Below are positions 42,099-54,453 of a stretch of 64,000 nt of DNA, in pieces. A model generated the notes under the pieces. That model searched no databases and was not told the origin of the DNA. It worked only from the letters and a program-made list of their open reading frames with translations. The DNA comes from Astragalus membranaceus. Its lineage: Eukaryota; Streptophyta; Magnoliopsida; Fabales; Fabaceae. The stretch covers positions 162,927,434 through 162,991,433 of the forward strand of contig CM076854.1 of NCBI GenBank assembly GCA_039519185.1, in the 5' to 3' direction. A program made the translations under genes and the position numbers. Within the stretch, counting starts at the first letter, position 1. Each line of letters opens with the position of its first letter.

Positions 42099-42574
42099 GG
42101 AACAGTATTAGAGAGATTGAGCACCACCACATCCATAACCTTTTTCCTGAAATTTCGTAAACGCATTTCTTGTTTTTGATGCTTTGGTGGAGGATCCAAA
42201 CCAGAGATACCCACACTTGATAGTGACCACAATTCTATATATCACAGCTGAATTAAATGTCATTTGCTTACTCACAGTGGGCGGGTCACGGTGGGGGGAG
42301 GGGTTATGAGAGAGAGGAGAGGGATGTGAGAGAGAGGAGAGGGCTTTGAGAGAGAGGGAGATGAACAGTGCTTCCTATGTGGCAGTCTACGTGGACTGCC
42401 ACGTAGGATTGAAAGTCAAACTCTATTTTAATTTTGACCAAATTAAGAGGGGGACCTTGATTTTACAAATTGGGAAAATAGGGGGATCAAAATCGTGAAA
42501 TTAAAACTTTAGGGACCAAAATCGTGAGTTGGTCATAATAGGGGGACCAAAACTGTAATTAAGCCTTAATATTA

Positions 42575-42922
42575 TTAGACGTGAACAAAGTAGAATGAAA
42601 AGATGTTGAGCATGAGTAGAGAGTAAACGATAAGTACCTTAGTGGTTAGAAGTTATATCTGTATGATTAACAGTTGCATATAGAGACTACATGGTTCAAC
42701 CGCATATTTGATAAGAGTGACATAAAGTGCTGGTTGCATGAAGAGATAAAAATTCAATCTTGACCTAGCGGCTAGGCGCACCCATATAATGGTGATTGGC
42801 GGTTATCTTTTATATATAAAAGTAAGATACGATTGACGTCAAAATAGTCAGCCATTTTGTCAATTAGGCAGGAAAAAATCTGCCAAATTAAAGGGTTCTT
42901 CAGTCATTTTATATTTGGCTTC
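42575..42922. other. Short intergenic stretch
   Basis: No gene seen. Ends in GCTTC (42918-42922), one side of the Athila insertion site. Confidence 0.5.
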
Positions 42923-44124
42923 TGTTAGGATTTCGGCAAGTGTACCGAATCGTTTCAAGTTATAATAATATAGTAAGGACCACTAGTCGTATCCACAGGG
43001 ATTGAGAGTTATTATCCACTAAGCAAGTGTGGTAATTCTTAGGTGTAAAGCGATTGAAATAGTTGTAATTTATAGTAACTGAAAACAGACTATTGTAAAT
43101 AAATTCCGAGAGTAAAAGCGATTAGGAATCGAATCCTCTCCCCTATGCTATCATGCAATATACCATTGATCAATTTCAATGTAATTACCCAATTAACAGA
43201 TTCAATTCAGTTATAAGATTAAGGGCAATCCCTTGCCTCAAAACCCTTTTTCTTTAATGGGAACCCTAATTCTTTAAGTGAAACACCAATAGACAAAGCA
43301 TTAAACAAAGCAAATTAACGAATTCACGAGACAATTTCATATTCCTATGATCATCATACTCATGACCTTAAACCCCAATTTCCGGCAAACATACCCATCT
43401 CCCAATGGTGAATATAAACCCTAAATCAGTACAACAACGGATATTATTGTAAAGCAATAAGAACAGAGGTAAAGGCAATTGTTAAACGGATAACTATTCG
43501 AATTGATCATAACAAAGGATTCACATGATAGTTTTGGAGAGATTCATCTCTTCCTAACCCTAGAAAATTAGCTACTCATAATCAAAGTAATGAAAGATAA
43601 GATAAAAGAGAAATTACACAAAGAGGAGTACATTGGATCCTTCAATTCCTTGTTCCCAAGTGTAGAGAAGCCCCAAATATTGCTCTTGTTCGCAGTTCTA
43701 AAACCCTATTTTCGCATTCAAGAAGAAGTGCCTTCTCAATTCTGAAATTTCGCTTAAAACCAGTAATTTCTGCGACCCATCGTGAAGCGATGCGACTCCG
43801 TCGCGACGCAATGGTGTAGAAATTTCCTGATCGCAACGCGAAGCTTCCTGGTCGCGACGCGATGCAGCTTAGGTTTTTTCATTCTCTTCTCTGTTGCGTC
43901 ACTAGCTAGGCAAGCTGTCTGGTTCGCTAGTTGACGACACATCAAATGGAAGGTCTTCTCTTACAATAGGCACTAGGGATGAGGGAAATAGCTTACAATT
44001 CAATCCTAATGACATCAATTTAAATCTATCCTTATTCCCAAGACAATTGATTGAAATACAATCAAATAGTACCAATTTTGACTTTAAAACTGAACAACGA
44101 TATACATATGACGATGAGTCAACA
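42923..44124 (-). mobile_element. Athila 3' LTR
   Basis: 1202 bp. On the minus strand it runs from TGTTGACTC to CCTAACA. Directly before it lies AAGTTTGGGATTG (polypurine tract, 44125-44137) and the CTTGAGGACAAG signature (44149-44160) often found just before the Athila polypurine tract. Contains several GCGACGCGAT words (43785-43870). Confidence 0.85.
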
Positions 44125-44160
44125 CAATCCCAAACTTGGAGTTTTTCTTGTCCTCAAGCA

Positions 44161-45133
44161 ATCATTCAATTCAGGCTGTGGCAAATTTTTTATTCACCTT
44201 TCACACCTTTCACACCTACCATTAGATACTTCAGCACATCAAAAGTCATCATCTCAGGTAATGTAGTAGCAAGACAAATCGAATTGGAAAACACAAGATC
44301 ATATAGAGGCAAGCATTCTCAAGTTCCCTCTTTTTCACACATCTCACTAATTTTCCTCTCTTTTCTGAAGTGTATAAGGTAGTCACTCAATTCACAATAC
44401 ATGCATCATCGTTTCATAGGCATGAACAAGTTCTAGAAAAGTCTACACAAAATGATATGCACACACACTATTCGAGGACTTAAAGGTTGTAATGGGACTT
44501 AGGTAAGGGTGGATATTATTTGGGTAGGTAGGTTACAAACTTGGAGTTAGGCCCAATTCCATTTTTCTCATATTTTAACAATCTCACCACTCACCATTTT
44601 TCCCAACAACATTCCACAAGAGAACAAACTATGAATTTAATTTGCCTGGTGTGGTCTATGTCAGAAAAAAATAATAAAAAGAACAATTAGGCTCAACGAG
44701 GCTAACAAAAGATAAGTAATTATGAGGTGGTTTGAAAGGCTCTGGGTTTCCAAGAAAAATTGCCTCTGTGTGTATAAATCAAATGTAAGAAAATTAAACA
44801 CAAGTTCAAGTTCTGCAGAATAATACATGCAAGGAATGCCCACACAATCAATGAATCATAAGTGTTTAGGTTCAAACCTCGCGGATGGGATTGTAAGAGA
44901 TTGAACTCTCGGAAGCTTGCCAACAGATGATCCAGATTTTCCTCAACTTTTGTCTTAAACAACTGACACTACCTGATGATAAAATTTGATGTGAAAGTGA
45001 TCACCGGGTAAGATGCAAAACATATTAAAGCTAAACAACCACAATCATCATCATCATCATTGAAGATGCAGCTATGAGTTCAAAGTTGTGGTGCATCAAA
45101 ATCACTGTAAAAGTTATATCAGCATAGTACAAT
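44161..45133 (-). other. Athila non-coding region before the 3' LTR
   Basis: Interior Athila sequence between the third ORF (beyond the nested element) and the polypurine tract. No long frame. Ends at ACAAT (45129-45133), the left target duplication of the Ogre-like insertion. Confidence 0.55.
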
Positions 45134-45574
45134 TGTTATACCCTAATTTTGTCCGGCTAATTAGATTTTTTTTTAAAAAAATAAAAATATATTGTATCTT
45201 TAAATTTAGTTTTTAAGCCTTTATTTAATACTCTTTTTTTTTATCTCATGAAAAGATAAAACAAAGTTGAAAGCAAAAAAGGAAAAAACCAAAAAATGAC
45301 ACTTGTCTTTATTTTTTGTTACAAATTAAAGATGATGATAAATAAAAATACAAAGGGTCATTAAGTGCTATTCTAGTGTATGGAGCAAATTCTTTTTATC
45401 TTGCTCAGCACCCCATTAACTCTATATGCACAACAAGCATATGCGCCAATAAAATAGGACAGAGCATCTTTCATTTTGGGTTAGTGTCCATGGTTATTTT
45501 CTTGAAGGCAGCCTTGGTGTGTCAATAAGCAGTAAAACTGCAAACTGCAAAACCGCTGCTGCTGCTCCACCACT
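45134..45574 (+). mobile_element. 5' LTR of the Ogre-like element, truncated
   Basis: Matches 51606-52047 almost base for base (a few substitutions and homopolymer indels), then diverges abruptly after CTCCACCACT. Confidence 0.88.
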
Positions 45575-46745
45575 GCTAGCGGATATATAAAAATAAATAA
45601 TTTTTGTCCTTGAATTAATTTTTGAGAAAACAAGCAATCATGATTTGAAATGAAGTTTGGTTGCCTTCTATATCCTCAAAAAAAACAGCCAAAAAGAAAT
45701 ACTCTTTGCTACCCACTTCGAGCTAGAAAAATTCAAAAAAAAAATCAAAAAAATTTCAATCACCTTAGACAAGGATCAATTCCACATCAAAAATGGTGTG
45801 TCACTTTTATCAGCTCACTCTACTCAAAGAAGAAGAAAGAGAAAAAAATCACAAAAAAGAAAGTGAAATTAAAAAAAAATGATTGAAAAAGAAATCCTCA
45901 GAGAAAAAGGCAAAAGCAGTAGAAATTGTGAGCTGATACATAAAATCACCAAACACCTAAGATATCATTGTCCGAATAAACCCACAAACACCTCCCTAGG
46001 CCGAATTCTCATCTCTTCCACAAAACCCAAATCATTGGCCTCCAGCACTTCTCAGAACCTACTTATCTTTTAAAAGGTCATCGTATCAATAAACCATCAA
46101 ACACCTCTCTGAGCACATATGAGCCTATACTCCACAAGCCCATAACCTTTGACCACGTTACAAACCCTTCTTTCATAAACCCCTAACCACTGGCCACGCT
46201 ACAACTCTAACAAGTCCATGCGGATCAATGGCTGATTGCTCTCGTTTTCTCAAAGATTTAATTTTAGGGCAAGTAAGTTTATTTATTTACAATATATTTG
46301 CTGGAAAAAAAATCAAAAAAGAAAGTTGAAAAAAAATCAAAGGGGCTGGCACTCCAACATTCATTCAAATTGCACTGATATCAAGACAACGTTTAGTGAT
46401 CACCAAGTGAAATTTTCATCGTATCAAAAACTCAGGATTATCATAGTCTTTGGGAGTCACCTTCAAAGGGCCAAAAGTTTAGACTAGGACCATCACCTAG
46501 ATCCCAAAGTGGGGCATACCTTTCACCTTTCATGCTTCTTGAACTTGGAGAAAATGTCCGACATCCATCCCATTCATATACCACACCCAATCCATATAGC
46601 CATACGACCAATTCCAAAAACCCATACCCTAACTCTGTCACCTTTCCCCAACCTCACTCGAACCATAAATATCATTCCAAAGTGGGGCAATCCCATCACC
46701 ATTAACCCCTCACTCCGCTCAAAATTGGGGAAATCCACCCTAACA
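45575..46745. other. Ogre-like internal DNA, left part
   Basis: A-rich, then C-rich and poor in G. The Lys-rich ORFs at 45650-46073 are low complexity. Loose repeats around AAACACCTC. No protein domain recognised. Confidence 0.45.
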
Positions 46746-46750
46746 CCCAT

Positions 46751-49292
46751 TGTAACACCCCGGTATTTCTAACATGTAGAGAGACCGAAGATGCACAGAT
46801 GCGGAAGTTCAGAGGACACAGTTCCTGTTTATGTATTGGACATACAAACTTTTTCCGAAATAAACAGATAGTCGGAAATAGCATTACTTCATAAAATAGA
46901 AGTACATCGGTCCATACCGAACTGATTACAATATCCAAGTCCAAAAACCAAACAGAAACATAAAGTGGTTCGTATAACTCATAATCAATACAAGTTTATA
47001 CAACCAAGGAACAACAAAAGAACCAAGGATGAAAATGACTAAGTCTTCAGCACCTCCGAGAGTATATCAACTACTCGTGCACAATAGTCTTCCTTTTTCC
47101 CTGCTTCTCTTAAAAACAACAAATATGGATAGGGTGAGATAACATTATCTCAGTGAGTCCTACCGTGCCCCCTCACTGACACTCGGTTCAATTCATTAAA
47201 CCGTTACAACAAAAGCTGACATAACAATGTCTTATTTATTAATCGAATTACCGACCGCACAACAACTGCTAATCCCGGAAAATTCGTGAAATAGAACTTA
47301 ACATGGTCTGGCCGCACAACCATCTGCTATTCCCGGTAACCATGTGTCTAACTTAGCACAAACCGGCCGCACAACAACTGCTAATCCCGGTAACCCACGA
47401 ATTGACCACGCCAAGACGTATACAGGACCTAGGGTGAGGGCTCATGACTTCCCTTCCTAGTATGCTACTTGTCGGGTCGTCACCCAACGCGATACATATG
47501 ACAATACGCATCAAATTCTCGAGAGTTAGATAATTTATATCTTTTCGATCACCAAAGGATCAGTTATATAATAATCGGATAAACAATATCCATATCGATC
47601 TATAATCCGTTTGAGGAATTCATAAGTTAGACCTCCGGCATTATAATCATTTTCAATTGACATATATAAACATATATATTCAGTCAGACCATCAGTCGGT
47701 GTACTCACACGCATACTAGGGTTTCGGTTTTTCGATCAAATAGGCTTTCAAAGCTCCTTTTCAAAATCATGAGTTGAACAAGTTCAAAATGAGATTTTCA
47801 GTAAGGCAATTCCTTTTTAAATGATTGAGAAAGAGATTAGAAAAGGTTCGGAATCAAACGGAGCGACAAAACGAGAAAACGGAAGTCGGTAACAGAACCT
47901 CACGCACGGTCCGTGCCCAGGGGCGCACGACCCGTGCGTGATGCACTTCAATTAAAATTTCCAACCCGAAGGGAGCGCACGATCCGTGCCCAAGGGGCGC
48001 ACGACCTGTGCGTCCCGTTTTATTTCCAAGTTATCCAACCCGAAGCAGGCGCACGATCCGTGCCCAGGGGCGCACGACCCGTGCGACCTGTGTCTGTTAC
48101 CAAAATTTCACATTTTTCTCATTTTCGCTCTCCGTTCTCGCCCAATTCGATTTCTAATATCGATCACCTGAAACTCAGAAAATTCCCAGAACATATTTCC
48201 AGTATATAATCACATTTAAAATCATCTCCGAAATCATCTATAATTTCACAGATTCTGGAAATTCGTTTAATTCGTTTTGAAGTGGATTCGATCCTTTAAT
48301 CGTTCAAAACTGAGATTTTGACACAGCACCGAACACAATTATTCAGAGTCACAAAACGTCCCTAATCGTGAGTAGAACTCACCGTTTCACCGAAGTCCGA
48401 GAGTTGAACCGAGAACGAAGTTGTTGGACCGAAAACACACGAACTATCGATTGAAACCGTTCGAACAATCCCCGCTATTGCTTCCAATCGTTCAAGACAG
48501 CCACTCTCTTCTGCCCAATCTCGAACCCAGCTGTACCACCACTCAGATACTCTTTTCAATCAACAATGCAAGTTAGAAATCTCCTTCCTAGAAGCTCCCA
48601 CTGAACATGCAAGACAACTATTGCTCAAATCTCCATCTTCTTCCACACTTGGAGCTTTTATGGTCGAACATGGTAAGGAGGGAAGGAAGGGGAGTTAGCT
48701 TCAGAATTTAGTATCACTAGAAAGAGGATGAAAAATGAGAGAGAAAGGTGTGAAGAAGGCTTACATGCAACAATGGTGGATGAGGTTCTTCTCCCTTTTC
48801 TTCTCCTCCCTCACGCCTCCTCCTTCTTCTCTCTCTACCTTTCAGTTTTGCTTTTCTTTTCTTTCAGCTGAAGAATGTCCAAATGAGAGGGTGAGCTCAG
48901 GGTGAATATGGGCTGGGGGGTTTTAAATGATGGTGAAAAGACCATTTTGCCCTTGGCCCATAAAATGATAGTTTAGGTGTTGAAAAATCCCTTTCGGTAC
49001 AAAACTTTCTCGATTAATCCGGTTCCGACCCGAAGTTCCTCAATTCTTTCTGTTCGTAATTAATTACAACCTTCATAATTATATTTTAATAACTAGGGGG
49101 TGAAAGGGCAGATTTGCCCTTCAGTCCCAATTCCTCGTTTAAATTATGAATAGGCCACTCTTTATTGAAGGATAGGATTTCTGGACAAATTCCTCGACAT
49201 ATAAATCCCCGAGACGCGACAAATTATTCCCACAAATAATTACTCGGTCTTAAGTATCGTAGTACGAGTCTTTAAAAATTAGGGATGTTACA
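46751..49292. mobile_element. Solo LTR, 2.5 kb
   Basis: Starts TGTAACACCCCGGTATTTC and ends GGGATGTTACA, inverted TG...CA ends, with the 5-bp target duplication CCCAT on both sides (46746-46750, 49293-49297). No internal region, so it is a solo LTR left by LTR-LTR recombination. Length and ends suggest a gypsy chromovirus of the Tekay type (inferred). Internal repeats: CCGCACAACAACTGCTAATC (47256-47395) and GCGCACGATCCGTGCCC/GCGCACGACCCGTGCG (47900-48090). Confidence 0.9.
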
Positions 49293-49297
49293 CCCAT

Positions 49298-51592
49298 CTC
49301 ACCCATTTGTCATATTCACATCCATAGGACCACACCGGGGCAATTTCTCAACCCACCATGCTGAATACAGCCTTTCACAAACCCTAGTCAGGGCAACCTT
49401 GCCTTTGTCATAGTTGGGCAACACCAAACACTATGGTTTTCGCCTGCCACCCTTCTTTCCAAAATCATGGAGTTCCCAGCACATCATCTACTACCCCCTG
49501 GCTGTTGTCACCACTAGACAGGGGCAAGTTATGCACTCACCGTCATCAACTCTAAATCGGGGGAGTCCTACATTTCCCGGATTGGGGCAAGCCTACATTT
49601 CCTGACTTTGGCAAAAACCTATCAGGTGTCATATCTGTCATACCCTAGATCAAGAACCAAGTTAACTGACTCATTCATCTATATTTGCATTATTATGCAT
49701 ATTTGCTAAACAATGCTTCAAAGAGGGAAAGCACAAGTTAATAATGTGAAGTTGGAAACTCACGTAGTTAACTTTGTGGACCTAAAATTCAGTCATCATG
49801 GGACACCATAACGAAAGAACAATGTGAAGGAGCTTGCAAATGCAATCAAATACATTTTGTACATCAGTGTCTGGGAATAACAACCTTGAGATTACCAAAG
49901 TTTGAATTCAAATCAAATCCAATTTTTCCAATAAAGGATGATTCCAGAATTTTCACCTATTTGCTTCTCGCATCAAAAGTCTCATTTCTCATCATTGCAA
50001 AAAATCTTTCTGCATCACCAATAAATCATATCATAAATCATTGCACCATACGTTCAAGCCATGCAGCTGCCACAACTTTTGCATCTAAGCATTATATTCG
50101 CACATTCATTCGTTCATATACTTACATCATATATTAAAAAAAAGCAAAAAAGTGAAAGCAATCATAACATAAATCATTCCACCTGCAACCATGCATTTCA
50201 TCGTAGCACCTGCATCTAAACAGTACGATTGCATTCATATCTGATCTGCATCCACATACAACCGTTTGTCAACTTTCTCATCCCATCAGATTCAACACCC
50301 ATGGCATACCCATTTCATTCATCATCCCACCACATACCAATCATTGCACATTCGTCACATGCATAACATTGTTTGCTTCGATAGAGGTGTCAAGTGCCGG
50401 TCTCATCGTTGCCAAAAAATTTTTTTTACATCACTAATCATATCATTGTACATGCATTCGCGTGTTTTCCTTTATCCACCATGGCAGTCGCATCAAAGCA
50501 TTACATTTGCGTCACATTCGCAATTTGCATTTCATACACTCATTATATACTAAGAAAAAGAAAAAAAACAAAAAAGAGGAAAAAATCGCTCATTCCATTA
50601 CATTCATCATTAATCAGCACAATCACATTCATATCTTATCTGCATTCACACACGGTGTCTGTCAACCTCCATGTTCCATCAACTTCAACTCAGTTCATCT
50701 GCCACATTTCATTCATCCCATCGACACCTACCATTTCACATACCTATATGGCACGCATACGCCATTCATTGCATTCTTAGACATGCCAAATATATATAGC
50801 TTTTCCCTTCTCGGGTAAATGCATTCATTAGGTATGTTCTAGGCAAGTACGCCCTGTGCCAATCCCAATAGTTTGTTCCCTCAAAGTCAGTGCTCCAAGT
50901 GCTGGTCTCATACCACAATTCAGAGTCCCAGTGTTCTTGCGGACCCCCAGTGGTCCTTCTGAGCCCTAGCGCTCTTTCAGACCACCAATGGTCCTTCAAT
51001 CCAGATCGCGTCGCGTTATCGAGCAACCGACCGTCATCCGACCCCAGGTCCTTCAGGTCAGTTCAAATTAACACGTCCAAGCAACGCCTTCGAACTCTAC
51101 CACCAGATCATTATGTCGACACTGAGCGCGACGGATCATCCGATCCAAGGTCCTTCAGACTAGCTGTGTCCGCCTAAAAAACACAGTGCACGTCCTTCGA
51201 GGTGCGCAAATCAGGTCAACGACCTGACCTTGCCCCCATGGCCGCTCGAAAAAGGCCACCCCCCAAGCAGACCGGTTTACTAGTACCATTGCTAGTTTGC
51301 GCTCCATCAGACCCATTGGTCCATCAGGCTTTGGCGTGCCCTTCAGACTTCGTCGGTCCTTCAGTCTAACTCCATTCAATGCACCAAGCATCGACTGCAA
51401 TTAGACCATCAGAGCCCCAGTGCTCCTTCAGATCCCCAGTGATCCTTATTTACTTTCGTTGTATGTCAATTCATTTTTTTAAAGAGTTTCTAAAAAACCA
51501 TAGTCTTGACAAAATTAGTGTCTCTGTTATCTTTATTTCTATTTTACTCGAGAAATTTGGAAACCCTTCATGTTCCCATGTAAAATATAAAT
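49298..51592 (+). other. Ogre-like internal DNA, right part
   Basis: Continues the pre-insertion sequence of 45575-46745. Contains a tandem dimer of about 400 bases (49987-50790), then clustered CCCCAGTGGTCCTTC and CCCTAGCGCTC words (50890-51440), then the polypurine tract. No gene. Confidence 0.5.
49987..50790. repeat. Degenerate tandem dimer, about 400-bp unit
   Basis: Pairs of matching landmarks: TCTCATC(A/G)TTGC at 49987 and 50401, and CATTCATATCT(G/T)ATCTGCAT at 50232 and 50626; offsets 414 and 394. Confidence 0.65.
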
Positions 51593-51605
51593 AAAGAGGG
51601 GCAGC

Positions 51606-54359
51606 TGTTATACCCTAATTTTGTCCGGCTAATTAGATTTTTTTTTAAAAAAAATAAAAATATATTGTATCTTTAAATTTAGTTTTTAAGCCTTTATTTA
51701 ATACTCATTTTTTTTATCTCATGAAAAGATAAAACAAAGTTGAAAGCAGAAAAGGAAAAAACCAAAAAATGATACTTGTCTTTATTTTTTATGTTACAAA
51801 TTAAAGATGATGATAAATAAAAATACAAAAGGTCATGAAGTGCTATTCTAGTGTATGGAGCAAATTCTTTTTATCTTGCTCAGCACCCCATTAACTCTAT
51901 ATGCACAACAAGCATATGCGCCAATAAAATAGGACAGAGCATCTTTCATTTTGGGTTAGTGTCCATGGTTATTTTCTTGAAGGCAGCCTTGGTGTGTCAA
52001 TAAGCAGCAAAACTGCAAACTGCAAAACCGCTGCTGCTGCTCCACCACTACTCCACTACTCTGATTCTCTGCAAAAGCATAACAACAATTTTTTGTCTCA
52101 TTAATTTGCCTTCTCTATAAAAACCAACAAACAGAAAAATAAAGGGGAGGGAGGAAATACATAGATACAACACAGAGACAACATCACACACAGATACACA
52201 TACACACACTGGGGGAAACTCTGCTAACATCAAGATAGCATAAGAAGAAAACGAGAGTGGGTGATGTAAGGGGGAAGAATCAAAAGAATAAAAAACAATG
52301 ACAGATCAGAAAAGAAGTTAAAGAAGAACCAAAAAGGCAAATAGAATTCACCTCCGGCCACCGGGTACGGTGGTCGTCCTCCAGGAGCACCACCGTCGTC
52401 CACCACGAGCCTCTCCGGTGAACACCAATATCTTTCGAATCCTTCCCTCCCTGTCTTCGCATTTCTGACGGTGGAACCGTGCCCATCGTCGCCGTTTATC
52501 CCACGCCGTGGCACCCTCCATGAGCGCCCCGCCGTCGCTACAACGCCGACGAGGCTTCAGCCTCCATGACCGACCACGCTCTACCAAAGCAGGTTCCCCT
52601 TTTTTTTCGCGTTCGCGTTCACCTCGCCGGCGACGTTGTGGTACCCTTCACAGTCGTCTTCCTCCGGCGCGTCCTCCTCCTATCACAATCGCCGCCATCG
52701 TCCCGTTCACGCGATCAGCGCACCATCGCCGGCCTGTTTCCCCTTTCCGTCGCGATTTTTGCGGCCATCATTGTTGAAGCCGATTTGTTTTCGTCAAAGA
52801 CGCAACGACATCGCTGTCGTTCACATCACCACCGCCATCTTCGTTTTCTTCGCTATAACCATCACGTGAACCTCTCTCTCTCTCTCCATTTTTTCTTCAA
52901 AATCTCTCTCTCTCTCTCTCTCTCCACTTTTCTCCAAGGATGCGGCGTTGTAGTTGAAGTGGGAAGAAGCAAATTAGGGTAAGTTTCATTCAGTGACACA
53001 GCCTCATACAGTGGGCTTGGGTTCCCCTGATTTCTTTTTTAAATTTTACATCTGTTTACTTTTCGCACCCCTGTGGTTATTAACACAACACCCCTGTTAA
53101 TTACACCTACCCTTTTATTATTATAATCCGTTGCGTTTTTTTTTATTATATCGTCATGCTTTCAAACTAATATTTTTCTTCCAAACAATCCAACTCACAA
53201 AAAATGAGTTATTATTGATGGTCACTCCGAGTTCCGCTTGTTTCACCGTTAATAACAACTTTTGTTTTCAAAGAGGCTATGAGTGACGACCACTCTGAGT
53301 TTCACTTGTTTGGTCGTCACGAATGCCCGTCCCAATTTCAAAACACTTAAAAAACACCAACACACAAATTTTCTGCCCAAGAACTACATAGCATTTGATT
53401 CTCTACCAAGAGATACGTAGGAGCAGGGTCACACCCCTGTCAAGCGCAAAAATAAACAATTTTCATTTTATTTCTTACAAAACCACAAAAATAATAACAG
53501 GGGATTAAGTCGGTCGTACGGCTGGGTTAGTCAGCGTTCTAGGATGAATGAGCCGTACGGCTCAATAATCTTAGAACCCCTAAAAGATAAATAACTAATA
53601 AACCTTTTCTCTAAAAAACGAATAGGGGATTAAGTCGACTGTACAGTCGGGTTAGTCAGCTTTCTAGGACCACGAATGAACCGTACGGATCAGGTTTTAA
53701 AATCCCTATTCAAAATAAATAATTTCTAAATTAAAAAATACAAACACATTCCTTCCATTCCAAAATCAAAAATCTTATTTTCAAAAATAGGGGATTGAAT
53801 CGGCCATACGGCCGGATTAGTCATCGTTTTAGGACAAATGAACTGTGGTCCCTTGGAGCCCCGACGCTCCTTCAGACCCCCAGTGGTCCTTCAGAGCCCT
53901 AGCGCTCCTTCAGACCAACAATGGTCCATCAACACGGTTCAAAAGTCCTAGAACCCCTAAATAAAAAAACACCAACCAACAAAAATTTTCTAAAGAACTA
54001 CGTAGCTTTGATTTCTCCATCGCACCTGGAGATACGTAGGAGCGGGGGCACACTCCCGTCAAGTACAAAAAAACAAACATTTTTATTAAGACTTTTTCAT
54101 TCGTTTTCATAATAAAAGGGAAATAAATATTTTCAAAGTTAATATAGTTTTGGCACATTTAATTAGAGGTAACCTTTTTCGAAAGGATGCTGTGGGGTGC
54201 TAATACCTTCCCCACGCATAATCGACTCCCGAACCCAAAATCTGGGTTTCAAGACCATCTTCTTTTTAAAGGGGATTTTTCAATGTTTTCCCTTATAACT
54301 AAACATTGATGGCGACTTCATTCAACGGGAGAGATCCTCCGGATTTTTCTGTCGCTACA
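51606..54359 (+). mobile_element. 3' LTR of the Ogre-like element
   Basis: 2754 bp. Includes a GC-rich zone at 52330-52850 with overlapping frames on both strands (not coding) and three related units at about 53497, 53622 and 53785 starting GGGGATTAAGTCGG and containing GGGTTAGTCAGC. It ends at GTCGCTACA before the ACAAT duplication. Confidence 0.85.
53497..53850. repeat. Three related units inside the Ogre-like LTR
   Basis: Units begin AGGGGATTAAGTCG or AGGGGATTGAATCGG, carry a CGTACGGC palindrome-like core, and are about 125 and 163 bases apart. Confidence 0.65.
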
Positions 54360-54453
54360 ACAATCCAAAATGCAAAATCAAAACAGACAGAAAGTTAAGA
54401 ACCCCCAAAAAATGTCTCAAACAAAAGAAAATAGTAACAGTGAGCCCTCCTGC

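Larger units (their letters stand above)
41331..42565. mobile_element. Pack-MULE (Mutator-like, carries a host gene piece)
   Basis: 1235 bp with inverted ends about 205 bases long, starting GGCTTAATTACAGTTTTGG, and a perfect 9-bp target duplication TTAATATTA (41322-41330, 42566-42574). It has no transposase; the centre contains a (CT)n tract and a fragment of a TBL/PMR5 gene on the minus strand. These are the defining features of a Pack-MULE. Confidence 0.92.
45134..54359 (+). mobile_element. Ogre-like LTR retrotransposon remnant inside Athila
   Basis: Plus strand, 9.2 kb. Starts TGTTATACCCTAATTTTG and ends GTCGCTACA, with a perfect 5-bp target duplication ACAAT (45129-45133, 54360-54364). 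The 3' LTR is complete; the 5' LTR keeps only its first 441 bases, after which it joins non-coding internal DNA, so PBS, gag and pol are deleted. A polypurine tract AAAGAGGGGCAGC precedes the 3' LTR. The end of the LTR (GGGGTGCTAATACCTTCCCC; CGACTCCCGAACCC; TGGCGACT) resembles legume Ogre LTRs; clade naming is by recollection of those motifs. Confidence 0.8.

Noticed and set aside
45650..46073. Lys-rich ORFs
   Set aside because: A-rich low-complexity DNA in the Ogre-like interior; no domain or conserved start.
52230..52982. Overlapping ORFs of 70-138 codons on both strands
   Set aside because: GC-rich zone inside the Ogre-like LTR; frames overlap on both strands, none shows a domain, and the LTR copy at 45134 lacks them because it is truncated.
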